From JBFMFH01 sp040752275 (GTDB lineage Bacteria > Acidobacteriota > Vicinamibacteria > Vicinamibacterales > JAKQTR01): a DNA stretch of 27,132 nt. Shown piece after piece: positions 16,667 to 25,209 of the stretch. How positions within the stretch are numbered: the first letter of the stretch is position 1; each line of letters starts with the position of its first letter. Below the pieces are notes generated by a model. The model ran no database searches. It was given only the letters and a program-made list of their open reading frames with translations, and was not told the DNA's origin. Location of the stretch: contig JBFMFH010000009.1 in the NCBI GenBank assembly GCA_040752275.1, positions 1-27,132 of the forward strand, written 5' to 3'. A program made the translations under genes and the position numbers.

Positions 16667-19600
16667 TCAGGCCCCCCTCGTCGCCCCGGACCGCGTGGAG
16701 ATCGTGCAGTCGGAACCGGCCGGCGAGCAGTCGGCCGGCCCCGGTGGCTCGGCTGGGCCTCTGCTAGGCCACTGCTGGGCCGCCTCCTCGTGCGCGAGTG
16801 CGTCGAGCGCCTCCATCAGGTGACCCAGTTCCCGGTCGAGAACGGCCCAGAGGTCGGATGCGCCCGCCAGGCTCCGCCGGGCCCCCAACGCCTCCAGGCT
16901 GGCGGCGGCATCAGAGACGCGCCGGGCCCCGAAATTGCCCACCGCCCCCTTGAGCGTATGTGCGGCACTCCGCACGGCGTCTGCATCCTGGCGCTCGATG
17001 GCCTGTCGGATCTCGGCCGCGAGCCCCGGGCCGACGTCCCGGAACAGCACCGCGAGTTCCCGAAGCAGCGCCATGTCGCCGCCGGCGCGAGCCAGGGCCG
17101 CCTCCCGATCGATGGCCGAGTCCTCCCGCACCGCCGGCGTGACGAATCCCTCGGCGGCGGCCGCGTCGTGACCCCCATACTGCGCCAGGACCGAGCGCAG
17201 CTCGGCGGGCGCAATCGGTTTGGCGACGTACCCGTCCATTCCGGCGGCCAGACACCGCTCCCGATCCCCCTTCATCGCGTGAGCCGTCACGGCGATGATG
17301 GGAAGGTGGCGCCCGGTACCCTGTTCGCGGTCTCGGATGGCGCTCGTGGCTTCGAAGCCGTTGAGTTCGGGCATCTGCACGTCCATGAGCACCACATCGA
17401 ACTCGCGCCCGTCGATGAGCGACACGGCTTCCAGGCCGTTGTTGGCCACGGTGACGGCGTGGCCGAGCTTCTCGAGCAGTTTCACCGCTAGGCGCTGGTT
17501 GACCGGGTTGTCCTCGGCCACGAGCACTCGGAGGCTCCGCCCCTGGGGCGGGCCGGGCTGTTCCGCGCATGGCCCCTCTGGACGGGCAGGCGTCTGAGTC
17601 GTTCCGAGCGCCGTCAGGATGGCCCGTCGGAGGTCCGACTGTCTGATGGGCTTGGCGAGCAGGGCGGCGACACCCAGACGCCGGCAGGTCTCGCCTTCAC
17701 CGGTCCGGCTGGCAGACGTCAGCATGATGATGGTGGTCGAGACCAGCCGGGAATCCTGCCGGATCTGCTCGGCCACGGCAAACCCGTCCATGCCCGGCAT
17801 GTGGCCGTCGAGGAGCACCAGGGAATAGGGCTGTCCGGCCTGGTGCGCGCGTGCCAGAGCCGCCATGGCGGCGGGGCCGCTCTCGACCGTGAGAGGGCGC
17901 AGGCCCCAGTTGGCCAGCATCTCGTGCACGATGCGCCGGTTGGTCGCATTGTCGTCGACGACCAGCACGGCCAGATTGCGAAGGGACTCGGGCTGGATGT
18001 CCAGGGCTGCCGGACGTGCGTCGACGCCGGCCACGGCCAAGGGGACCGTGAAGTGGAAGGTGCTGCCGTGGCCGTGCGTGCTGTCGACCCAGATCCTCCC
18101 GCCCATCATGGCGACGAGCCGGGACGAGATCGTCAGACCCAGCCCGGTCCCGCCGTACCTGCGGGTGGTCGATCCGTCAACCTGGGCGAACGCCTCGAAG
18201 ATGAGCGCCTGTTTCGCCGGGAGGATGCCGATGCCCGTATCCTGCACCTTGATGTGCAGCACGACGTGGTCGGCCTCGCGGGATTCCACGCTGACATCGA
18301 CGAGCACCTCACCGTGCTCGGTGAACTTCAACGCGTTGCCCACGAGGTTCGTCAGGATCTGGCGTATCCGGAACGGGTCGCCGACGAGCAGGTCCGGCAC
18401 GTCCGGTGAGACATGGCACATCAGCTCGAGCTTCCGCTGGTCGGCGCGAACGGCCAGCGGCTTGGCCGCATCCGCGACCAGCTCCCGGAGGCTGAACGCG
18501 GTCTGTTCCAGGTCCAGTCGACCCGCTTCGATCTTGGAGAAATCCAGGACGTCGTTGATGATCGTCAGCAGCGAATCCGCCGACTGCTTGACCGTCTCGA
18601 TGTAATCGCGCTGCTCTGGCGTCAGCGGCGTATCGAGTGCGAGATCCGTCATGCCGATGATGCCGTTCATGGGGGTTCGGATCTCGTGGCTCATGTTGGC
18701 CAGGAACTCGCTCTTGGCCCGGTTGGCCGCGTCGGCCGCCTCCTTCGCGTGCTCCAGATCGGCCTGGGCACGCTCGCGCTCCTGGACCTCCTGCCGGAGG
18801 GCCGCCGTGCGCTCGTCCACGAGGCGCACCAGTTCGCGTTCGCGGCCCCTGATCCGGCGGAGCCGCAGTTGAGCCGAGCCCGCGACCAATCCGAGGAGGC
18901 TCAAGCCGGTGAGGATGTAGAACCACGTGGCCTCGTAGAAGTGCGGCCGGAGGCGAATCTGAATCGACGCGGGCGTCGGCTGCCAGACGCCGCCACCGGT
19001 GCTGGCGCTTACCAGAAACGCATAGTGCCCGGCGGGTACGTTGGTGTAATAGGCGGCGGGGCGGGTGCCGGCGTCGACCCAGCCCGTGTCGAACCCCGAC
19101 AACGTGTACCTGTACCTCACCCTGTCCGGCATGGTCAGGCTCAATCCGGCGTAGTGGAACTCGAGGTGACCCTTGCCCCGCCGCAGGTCGAGCTGCTGAT
19201 TCGGGCCGTACTTCTCGCCGTTGACCACGACCTGTTCGAGTGCGATCGGGGGCGGGTTGTGGGCGATGACGGCGTTTGCGGGATCGATCGTCGCGACGCC
19301 CTTGGCGGTGGCAAACCACAATTGACCGTCGTGCGTCTCCAGGCCGGCCGGGGAGCCGGAGTTGCACTCCGCGACCCGCATCCCATCCGCGACACCATAC
19401 GCGGTCGAGGTGATGCGTGTCAGCTTCCCGTCGGCGAAGTCGTTCAGATCCTGCTTGACAACCCGGAAGATCCCCTTGTTGCACGACATCCAGAGGTTGC
19501 CCCGGGTATCCTCGACCACCGCGTACACCACGTCGTCGAAGAGGCCCTCGCGGACGGTGACCGTGGAGACCCGGCCGTCCTTGAGGCGGCTGATGCCATC

Positions 19601-21196
19601 TCCGAAGGTACCAATCCACAGGACTCCATCAGCATCCTCGTACAAGCTTCTGATGGCGTCGATCCCGATGGCGTTGCGGGAGGTGGAGGGCTGAGCGCCT
19701 GTCGGGCTCACGACATTGAGTCCCATGTTGCTGCCAACCCACAACGCCCCGGCGCGGTCTTCGAGAATCGCCCGAACCATCTCACCGATCCCAGCTTCCC
19801 GTCCGAGGTGCGTGAACTGCCCGTGCGCGAAGCGGATCAGTCCTCCGCCCTCCGTGCCGATCCACAACGCGCCCGCGCGATCCACGTGCAGCGCTCGCAC
19901 CATCCCGATCTCGCAACAGTGTGTCCTCGCGTAGTTCGTGAACCGGCCGTCTCGCAGCCGGCTGATGCCGGCGTGGGTGCCCACCCAGATGTTGCCCTGC
20001 GCGTCCTCGGCAAGCGCCCGAACCGCCGGGTTGATCAGTCCGGTGCTGGTGGTGTAGTTCGTGAAGACCCCGTTCTTGAAGTGAGAGAGCCCGCCATTCG
20101 TGCCAAGCCAGATGCTGCCGTCTCGACTCTCGTGGATCGCTCGCACGCGATCGTCGACGAGGCCATCCCGTGACGTGTACCCGGAAACGATCCCCCGGGA
20201 CAGACACACGAGGCCGGCATCATTGGTCCCCACCCACATGTTGTGGCTGTTGTCCTGGTGGAAGGTCAGGACCGAATCGCTTGGCAGCCCGTCCTGTGCG
20301 CCGTAGTGGGTCACCTCCCGGTCGATGAGGCGGTAGATGCCGTCCGCTTCTGTGCCGACCCACATTTCGCCTAGCGTGCGTTCGAGCAGCGCTTGAACGC
20401 TGGCCTCCACCGACGCTCCCAGGCCACCGAAACGAACGAAGCGACCCCCCTGCAGCCGGTCGAGGCCGTAGGCGGTTCCGACCCACAGCGTGCCGGCGGA
20501 GTCCTCGATGGCCACATTCACGCGGTCACTCGACAGGCCGTCGGCCGTCGTGAATCTGACGGTCGCGCTGTCTCGGTGGCGGTACAGACCCGGAAACGGC
20601 CCCCCGTCAATCGCGAACCAGAGCGTCCCGTCCCGGTTCTGCGACACGGACCGCACGCGACCCTCGCTCAGCCGATCGTCCTGGAGGGGAAAGAAGCGGC
20701 CGCTCCTGAACCCGACCACCCCGGATCCCATCGTGCCAATCCACAGCGTGCCGTCCTGCGCCTCGAACAGGGACCGCACGTTCTCATCAGGAAGGCCCTC
20801 CGTCCTTCCATATCGCGTGAACGTCCCGTCCCGGTATCGCAGCAGACCCGCGCTCGTCCCAACCCACAGGGCGCCGTCCAGCGCGACGATCAAGGAGTAC
20901 ACGGCGTTGCGGTGAATGGCCGGCGTGTTGGACTTGTCGTGGACGACGAAGCGGGCGCCGTCGAACCGGACGAGACCCTCCTGCGTGCCGAGCCACAGAT
21001 AGCCGTCCGGCGTCTGCGCGATCGCCTGGACGGAATGCTGTGGCAGGCCGCTCTCGGCCTGCCAGTTGCGCTGGTGATACTGCGTGATGGCCCTGATGTC
21101 GCCGCCTGCGGATTCAGGCGCGACGGCGAGAGTCATCCCCAGGGTCAGCGCGCCCAGGACGCGGGCTGGTGTCAAGGGTCGGGCCTTGGCCGTCAT
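16667..21196 (-). CDS. Giant hybrid histidine kinase: propeller sensor, two receivers and Hpt
   Basis: This is a 1509-residue membrane sensor kinase. After a signal or anchor segment (11-27) come 14 blade repeats with a W[VLI]GT-like motif spaced mostly 41-42 residues (from about 66 to 630), enough for two seven-bladed Reg_prop propellers in the periplasm. Then follow a Y_Y_Y domain (about 685-750), one membrane helix (758-774), a coiled coil, HisKA with His837 in SHEIRTP, HATPase with the N-box Asn954 and the DTGIG and GTGLGL segments, receiver 1 (phospho-Asp1130, Lys1182), receiver 2 (Asp1272, Lys1327) and an Hpt domain with His1413 in AAHTLKG. All phosphorelay residues are present. Unlike HTCS proteins it has no DNA-binding domain, so it must signal to a separate regulator. 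The ATG at 21196 has GGAG about 7 bases upstream. The diguanylate cyclase gene lies just upstream on the same strand. Confidence 0.95.
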   Translation of the reverse strand: MTAKARPLTPARVLGALTLGMTLAVAPESAGGDIRAITQYHQRNWQAESGLPQHSVQAIAQTPDGYLWLGTQEGLVRFDGARFVVHDKSNTPAIHRNAVYSLIVALDGALWVGTSAGLLRYRDGTFTRYGRTEGLPDENVRSLFEAQDGTLWIGTMGSGVVGFRSGRFFPLQDDRLSEGRVRSVSQNRDGTLWFAIDGGPFPGLYRHRDSATVRFTTADGLSSDRVNVAIEDSAGTLWVGTAYGLDRLQGGRFVRFGGLGASVEASVQALLERTLGEMWVGTEADGIYRLIDREVTHYGAQDGLPSDSVLTFHQDNSHNMWVGTNDAGLVCLSRGIVSGYTSRDGLVDDRVRAIHESRDGSIWLGTNGGLSHFKNGVFTNYTTSTGLINPAVRALAEDAQGNIWVGTHAGISRLRDGRFTNYARTHCCEIGMVRALHVDRAGALWIGTEGGGLIRFAHGQFTHLGREAGIGEMVRAILEDRAGALWVGSNMGLNVVSPTGAQPSTSRNAIGIDAIRSLYEDADGVLWIGTFGDGISRLKDGRVSTVTVREGLFDDVVYAVVEDTRGNLWMSCNKGIFRVVKQDLNDFADGKLTRITSTAYGVADGMRVAECNSGSPAGLETHDGQLWFATAKGVATIDPANAVIAHNPPPIALEQVVVNGEKYGPNQQLDLRRGKGHLEFHYAGLSLTMPDRVRYRYTLSGFDTGWVDAGTRPAAYYTNVPAGHYAFLVSASTGGGVWQPTPASIQIRLRPHFYEATWFYILTGLSLLGLVAGSAQLRLRRIRGRERELVRLVDERTAALRQEVQERERAQADLEHAKEAADAANRAKSEFLANMSHEIRTPMNGIIGMTDLALDTPLTPEQRDYIETVKQSADSLLTIINDVLDFSKIEAGRLDLEQTAFSLRELVADAAKPLAVRADQRKLELMCHVSPDVPDLLVGDPFRIRQILTNLVGNALKFTEHGEVLVDVSVESREADHVVLHIKVQDTGIGILPAKQALIFEAFAQVDGSTTRRYGGTGLGLTISSRLVAMMGGRIWVDSTHGHGSTFHFTVPLAVAGVDARPAALDIQPESLRNLAVLVVDDNATNRRIVHEMLANWGLRPLTVESGPAAMAALARAHQAGQPYSLVLLDGHMPGMDGFAVAEQIRQDSRLVSTTIIMLTSASRTGEGETCRRLGVAALLAKPIRQSDLRRAILTALGTTQTPARPEGPCAEQPGPPQGRSLRVLVAEDNPVNQRLAVKLLEKLGHAVTVANNGLEAVSLIDGREFDVVLMDVQMPELNGFEATSAIRDREQGTGRHLPIIAVTAHAMKGDRERCLAAGMDGYVAKPIAPAELRSVLAQYGGHDAAAAEGFVTPAVREDSAIDREAALARAGGDMALLRELAVLFRDVGPGLAAEIRQAIERQDADAVRSAAHTLKGAVGNFGARRVSDAAASLEALGARRSLAGASDLWAVLDRELGHLMEALDALAHEEAAQQWPSRGPAEPPGPADCSPAGSDCTISTRSGATRGA

Positions 21197-21218
21197 GGCG
21201 TCACTCCGAGAGAGCAAG

Positions 21219-21233
21219 CGAGGCTCCGCCTCG
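21219..21233 (-). other. Hairpin in the leader of the hybrid kinase gene
   Basis: CGAGGC and GCCTCG form a perfect 6-bp stem with a 3-base loop, 23 bases upstream of the kinase start and about 220 bases after the diguanylate cyclase stop. It could end transcripts from the cyclase gene or shape the kinase leader; there is no clear T-tract on either side. Nothing else was recognised in the 258-base spacer (21197-21454). Confidence 0.3.
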
Positions 21234-21454
21234 GTCCTTTGATGCGTAGGTCTGGCAACGTACTTGCGCCCTCAGGACTGAGCGCTGAGCGAACAGATCC
21301 GACCACGTTCGGCGGGAACGAATCGTGGCCGTACTGGCGAGGCGAAGTACTCAGACCACCGAGCCTGTGCGGGTGCCGCAGTGTGCCCCATGGGCGTCGC
21401 GCCCAGCTCCAGTCTGGGCAATGACGTCTCCGCACGCCACGAGGCACAGACACG

Positions 21455-22429
21455 TCAGATGCCATGGTGTGTCGGCGCGGCGGTTGGCTCAGGACCTGCC
21501 GGCCGCCCGTCCGCGACCGCGCGGTAGACCGCCACCCTGTTGCGGCCGCTGTGCTTGGCCTCGAACAACGCCACATCGGCCGCCTGCAGCAGATCCAGGG
21601 GGCCGCCTCCGTTGGCCGGAGCCTGCGTGGCGATGCCGATGCTGACGGTGACAATGCCGAAGGACTGGTTGCCCGGGTGCGCGATCGCGACGTCGGTGAC
21701 CGCTTGCAGCAGGCGGGTGGCGGCGGCCAGCGCACCCTCGCGGTCCGTCTCCGGGAATAGACAGACGAATTCCTCTCCGCCGTAACGAAAGACCAGGTCC
21801 GACGGCCGGAGCGAGCCTCTGAGCGTCTGGGCCACGGTTCTGAGGACGGTGTCTCCGGCGGCGTGGCCGAACCGGTCGTTGTATGCCTTGAAGTGATCGA
21901 TATCGATCATGCCGAGGCTGTACTGGTGCCCGTACCGACGGGAGTGCCGATGGGATCGCTCGAGCGCGTCATCGAACGCACGCCGGTTGAGAATGCCGGT
22001 GAGCCCGTCCATCATGGCCATGCCGGCAAGCTGGCGGTTCTTGTCCGCGAGCTGGCGTTCGAGGTCGATGATCCGGCGGCCACAGTTGACGCGAACCGCC
22101 AGCTCGGCGCGGTCGAAGGGCTTCGTGATGTAATCGTCGGCACCGGCTTCGAGGCCGCGTACGATATCCTGCTTCTCTGCGCGCGAGGTGAGGAGAATCA
22201 CGTAGACGTAGTGGTCGGCCTCACGATCCCTGATGCGTCGCACCAGCTCCAGGCCGTCGACGTCGGCCATCATCCAGTCGGCGACCACAAGGCCGATGTC
22301 TTCCCGCTGAAGCACCTCCCAGGCCTCTCGCCCATCGGCGGTCGCCGTGACGTCGTAGCCCATCTGGGTCAGGGCGGCGTGCAGCAGGCGGCGCGAGATG
22401 GGCTCGTCTTCCGCGATCAGGACGCGCAT
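21455..22429 (-). CDS. Response regulator with diguanylate cyclase (REC-GGEEF)
   Basis: This 324-residue cytoplasmic protein is an output regulator that makes c-di-GMP from two GTP. The receiver domain (1-120) has the acidic pocket Glu7-Asp8, phospho-acceptor Asp51, Thr81 and Lys103. A short helical linker (120-137) leads to the GGDEF domain (about 138-303), with a GGEEF active site at 217-221. An inhibitory RxxD site (Arg208, Asp211) lies exactly five residues before it, so both activity and product inhibition are expected. The C-terminal 20 residues are Ala/Pro-rich. The ATG at 22429 has GGAGG 5 bases upstream; the open frame continues far upstream but only as non-coding sequence. Its position before the hybrid kinase makes it the natural target of that kinase's Hpt domain. 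Confidence 0.95.
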   Translation of the reverse strand: MRVLIAEDEPISRRLLHAALTQMGYDVTATADGREAWEVLQREDIGLVVADWMMADVDGLELVRRIRDREADHYVYVILLTSRAEKQDIVRGLEAGADDYITKPFDRAELAVRVNCGRRIIDLERQLADKNRQLAGMAMMDGLTGILNRRAFDDALERSHRHSRRYGHQYSLGMIDIDHFKAYNDRFGHAAGDTVLRTVAQTLRGSLRPSDLVFRYGGEEFVCLFPETDREGALAAATRLLQAVTDVAIAHPGNQSFGIVTVSIGIATQAPANGGGPLDLLQAADVALFEAKHSGRNRVAVYRAVADGRPAGPEPTAAPTHHGI

Positions 22430-22804
22430 CGTGACCTCCCGGGCGGTTTCAGCCGCACCGCGGTTCCGGCCGTCTCTCCGTGTATCGGGGCGAAGTGGCG
22501 TGACCAGCAGCCCGGGCCGCCAGACGCGGCCCTCGGGGCGAGGGCTGGGCCACCCGGACCCGGGCGACGATTCCGCGTGTCCGCGTGCAGAAGTGTGCTT
22601 CACAGGGTGGGGCGCGGCGCCAGCACGGCGGCTGCACCGGCGTGCATTCCCGGGCAGCGCCACGCAGGAGGACGGTCCGTGGGCACCTGGCGAGGTCCTT
22701 GCTGAGGGACTGGGGCAGATGCCTTGCCCTCGAGGCCGCGATGCCGCACGGCGGACTCGCGAGACGGACTGTCCGGGACCTGAGGCAGGCACGGGAGAAG
22801 ACCC
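22430..22804. other. Divergent 375-bp spacer without a recognised gene
   Basis: This spacer separates the diguanylate cyclase (minus) from the small exported protein (plus) and must hold both promoters. I found no convincing coding region, tRNA or known riboswitch; in particular nothing matching the conserved core of a c-di-GMP riboswitch. One clear hairpin is present: GCCCTC and GAGGGC at 22529-22534 and 22540-22545 with a 5-base loop, about 100 bases before the cyclase start. Confidence 0.5.
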
Positions 22805-23434
22805 ATGCGCCACCTCGCCGCAGTGCTCGTGCTGGTGCCCCTGCTCGCCCCCGGCCCGCAGGCGCAGGCCCAGTCGACGGCCGGGGTGCAGCGGCAGGAC
22901 ACGCAGCGAAGCGTCAGCCTGGTCCTCCGCGTCAAGCCCGATCAGCTCAGGAAGGCGGCGAGTGATTTGGCGCACATGGTCCAGGGCGGCGAGTCGCTCG
23001 GCCTGCCCTGGCTGAAGGAGGCCTTCGGCTCCATCTCGGCAGAGATCGTCGTCGAGGACGCCGATCCGTCGGGCGGGACCTTGACCGCCTTCCGCGCCTC
23101 GAGCGCCGGATGGATCGGGACCGAGAGGGCGGCGGCCGGCCCGGTTCGGGATGATGGGCATTCGGCCGGCGCACGCAATGCCCGCGGCGATGACAGACCC
23201 ACCGCGCCCGCGCACCGGTACGCCACGGCGGCAGCGATCATCGGCCGGCACGCCATGGCGATTCGCGATGGCGCATCGGCGCTCGTGGACTCGCTGCCGG
23301 CGGACAAGGCCGCAGAGCTGCGCCAGCAACTGGAGCAGCTGACCACGAGCGCGGGCACGATCGGCAGGGCAGTCGAGGGGCTCATCCCGGAACGGACCTC
23401 CGCCGGCCGGTCCGGAGCCGATCCGAAGCGCTGA
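22805..23434 (+). CDS. Small exported protein of unknown function
   Basis: This 209-residue protein has a clear signal peptide (hydrophobic 4-15, cleavage near the AQAQ at 20-23), so it is probably periplasmic or secreted. Residues 36-85 alternate in a way that suggests a small alpha/beta unit, 86-137 are Gly/Ala/Arg-rich and likely disordered, and 138-195 form a predicted amphipathic helical region ending in a basic tail. No cysteine, catalytic motif or known family was recognised. The ATG has GGGAG 7 bases upstream, and third codon positions are GC-rich, which supports a real gene. It is divergent from the diguanylate cyclase and lies 235 bases before the YwaF-like gene; no functional link is evident. 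Confidence 0.65.
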   Translation: MRHLAAVLVLVPLLAPGPQAQAQSTAGVQRQDTQRSVSLVLRVKPDQLRKAASDLAHMVQGGESLGLPWLKEAFGSISAEIVVEDADPSGGTLTAFRASSAGWIGTERAAAGPVRDDGHSAGARNARGDDRPTAPAHRYATAAAIIGRHAMAIRDGASALVDSLPADKAAELRQQLEQLTTSAGTIGRAVEGLIPERTSAGRSGADPKR

Positions 23435-23590
23435 CATTCAACGAGGGCCTCGGCCTCGACCGCGAGTCGCCGCGCCTCCGATACCTCGAGGAGCGCGATC
23501 GCCACCTTCGGCATCGACGGCGCCAACCACGATCAGGCTGCGCGGCGATGTCGTCGAGCGAATGATCGCGGAGGGGAACATCACCTGAGC

Positions 23591-23606
23591 CGCAGGCCGG
23601 CCTGCG
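23591..23606. promoter_or_regulatory. Perfect 16-bp palindrome upstream of the YwaF-like gene
   Basis: CGCAGGCC joined to GGCCTGCG makes a perfect palindrome 64-79 bases before the YwaF-like start. A TAGGAT that could serve as a -10 element lies at 23635-23640. A dimeric repressor site is possible, as is a chance GC palindrome. Nothing else was recognised in the spacer 23435-23669. Confidence 0.35.
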
Positions 23607-23669
23607 CGGTCGGCTCCCTCGGGCGCGTTTCTGGTAGGATGCGATACCCGTGCGCGCAGGGAGCCGAAT

Positions 23670-24425
23670 GTGAACATCTTCGCCCCCGACTACTCGGGCC
23701 GGCCCTTCGTCTTCTTCGACGGGATTCACCTGGCGACGCTCGGGCTCATCCTGGCCCTGAACCTGCTCTTCGTGCGGTGGAGCGGACGGGCCGGCGAGCG
23801 GACACGTGTGGCGTTCCGGTATGGGGCGGCCGGCCTGCTGCTGCTGAACGAGGTCGTATGGGTCGTGTGGAACCGCGCCACAGGCCAGTTGTCACTCCAA
23901 ACGGGATTGCCGCTCCACCTGTGCAGCGTCATGGTCTACGTCGCCGTGGCTGTGCTCGTGACCAGGCGTCAGTCCCTGTACGAGCCGCTGTACTTCCTCG
24001 GGATCGGCGGGGCGTTCCAGGCGCTGATGACCCCGAACATCGGCGCGTACGGTTTCCCCCACATCCGGTTCCTCTCCTCCTTCGTGTCCCACGGCTTGAT
24101 CCTCTCGGTGCCCGTGTACCTGACGCTGGTGGAGGGGATGCGCCCGACGTGGTCGTCCCTGCGCCGGGTGTTCGTCTGGGGAAACCTGTACCTGGGGTTC
24201 GTCGGCCTCGTGAACTGGCTGATCGGCAGCAACTACATGTTCATCGCCCGCAAGCCGGAGACGCCATCCCTGCTCGACATGATGGGGCCCTGGCCCTGGT
24301 ACATCATCGGCATGGAGGTGATCGGCATCATCACCATGCTGGCCCTGTACATGCCGTTCGTCCTGCGTGACTGGCTGCAGGCACCCGACGCCGGTCAAGA
24401 GGAGCAGGCCGACCTCCTCCGATGA
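23670..24425 (+). CDS. TIGR02206 / YwaF-family integral membrane protein
   Basis: This is a 251-residue inner-membrane protein of the YwaF type, whose function is unknown. About seven hydrophobic segments are visible (roughly 18-36, 49-68, 80-97, 105-121, 137-154, 167-185 and 210-232). Family marks are LPLHLC (80-85) in the third helix, TPN near 121, the SHG turn (140-142), the GSNYMF segment (186-191) with a following KP, and SLLDMMGPWPWY (200-211). The GTG start at 23670 has AGGGAG 6 bases upstream; the N-terminus then matches family length. It converges on dut with a 58-base gap that contains a hairpin. The charged C-terminal tail (237-251) is probably cytoplasmic. Confidence 0.88.
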   Translation: MNIFAPDYSGRPFVFFDGIHLATLGLILALNLLFVRWSGRAGERTRVAFRYGAAGLLLLNEVVWVVWNRATGQLSLQTGLPLHLCSVMVYVAVAVLVTRRQSLYEPLYFLGIGGAFQALMTPNIGAYGFPHIRFLSSFVSHGLILSVPVYLTLVEGMRPTWSSLRRVFVWGNLYLGFVGLVNWLIGSNYMFIARKPETPSLLDMMGPWPWYIIGMEVIGIITMLALYMPFVLRDWLQAPDAGQEEQADLLR

Positions 24426-24457
24426 GCGCGGGTGTTCCCGACGTTCCCCGCCCAATC

Positions 24458-24480
24458 GCCACGGAAAGGAAGGCCGTGGC
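24458..24480. terminator. Hairpin between convergent ywaF-like and dut genes
   Basis: GCCACGG (24458-24464) and CCGTGGC (24474-24480) form a 7-bp stem with a 9-base purine-rich loop in the 58 bases between two convergent stop codons. The position suits a shared bidirectional terminator, although no T-tract is present on either side. Confidence 0.45.
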
Positions 24481-24483
24481 CGA

Positions 24484-24930
24484 TCAGTGGCCCGTGTGTC
24501 CGAATCCGCCGCCGCCCCTCGGTGTCTCGGGCAGCGTCTCGGTCGAGGCCCATGTCACGTGGGCGACGCGCGAGACGATGAGCTGGGCGATGCGCATCGC
24601 GGGGGTGACGGTGAACCTCTCGCGCCCGTGGTTGATCAGAATGACCTTGACCTCGCCGCGGTAGTCGCTGTCGATCGTCCCCGGCGCGTTCAGAATGGTA
24701 ACGCCGTGCGTGGCTGCCAGGCCCGAGCGGGGCCGGACCTGCGCTTCGTACCCCGGCGGTACGGCAATGGCGAACCCACAAGGAACGAGAGCGGACGCGC
24801 CAGGTGGGATCTCGAGCGGTTCGTCGATCGCCGCCGCCACGTCCATTCCTGCGGCGCCGGCGGACTGGTACTCTGGGACGGCGACGCCGGGCCTCACAGC
24901 GGTGATGGGAATCCGGACCAGGTCCATCAT
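24484..24930 (-). CDS. dut: dUTP diphosphatase (dUTPase)
   Basis: This 148-residue trimeric dUTPase hydrolyses dUTP to dUMP and pyrophosphate, keeping uracil out of DNA and supplying dTMP synthesis. All five family motifs are present: AGMDVAA (27-33), PRSGLA (67-72), the NAPGTIDSDYRG segment (81-92) with the catalytic-type Asp87, RIAQLIV (113-119), and the glycine-rich RGGGGFGHTGH (138-148). The last has His where most enzymes have Ser. Either of two adjacent ATG codons may start it. The first overlaps the TGA stop of the upstream cyanophycinase-like stub, so dut is probably translated by coupling to that stub and transcribed from its promoter. It converges on the YwaF-like gene. Confidence 0.95.
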   Translation of the reverse strand: MMDLVRIPITAVRPGVAVPEYQSAGAAGMDVAAAIDEPLEIPPGASALVPCGFAIAVPPGYEAQVRPRSGLAATHGVTILNAPGTIDSDYRGEVKVILINHGRERFTVTPAMRIAQLIVSRVAHVTWASTETLPETPRGGGGFGHTGH

Positions 24931-25127
24931 GACAACGCCTTGTCGGGACCGCCGGCCAGCTCGATGAACCTCTCGACGATGCCCGTGCCGTCCATCGATC
25001 CGCCGCCGGCGATGACGAGTGCCCCCTTCGCTGGCCCGTACTCGGGAGTCTCCTGGGCTGCGGTGGGCCCGAAGGCAGCCGGTACGAGCAGGATCGATGC
25101 CAGCAGCAGCGCGCGTCGATATCGCAT
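24927..25127 (-). pseudogene. N-terminal stub of a cyanophycinase-like (peptidase S51 type) gene
   Basis: This is a 66-codon open frame with a signal peptide (residues 1-25) followed by AKGALVIAGGG and VERFIELAGG. That is the characteristic opening of secreted cyanophycinase-like hydrolases, which normally run on for a further 200 residues or more. Here the frame stops eight codons after IELAGG, and the stop TGA lies inside the ATGATG that starts dut. The catalytic serine region is therefore absent and no enzyme can be made. The initiation region is intact: GGAGG sits 5 bases before the ATG. I infer a deletion that removed the rest of the gene and placed dut directly behind the stub. A natural short leader gene is the alternative. 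Confidence 0.65.
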
Positions 25128-25154
25128 CAGGTCCTCCGATGGCACGTGGATGGC

Positions 25155-25177
25155 GCGTTGCCGTGCGTCGGCAACGC
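25155..25177. repeat. Perfect 9-bp inverted repeat between divergent remnants
   Basis: GCGTTGCCG and CGGCAACGC form a perfect stem with a 5-base loop (TGCGT). It lies between the start of the cyanophycinase-like stub and the 5' end of the methyltransferase remnant. It may be an old terminator or a site linked to the rearrangement here. Confidence 0.55.
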
Positions 25178-25209
25178 CAAGTGGCGCATTCTAGTTCGCG
25201 GGCGCGCGC

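Noticed and set aside
21197..21454. Possible c-di-GMP riboswitch between the cyclase and kinase genes
   Set aside because: The conserved core of the known c-di-GMP aptamers could not be found on the minus strand; only a short hairpin is present.
22430..23437. Upstream extension of the diguanylate cyclase to 660 residues
   Set aside because: The receiver domain starts exactly at the ATG at 22429 with an ideal ribosome site, and the extension reads antisense through the small exported protein.
23440..23630. Minus-strand frames between the exported protein and the YwaF-like gene
   Set aside because: Short stretches look protein-like, but no start, ribosome site or domain supports a gene.
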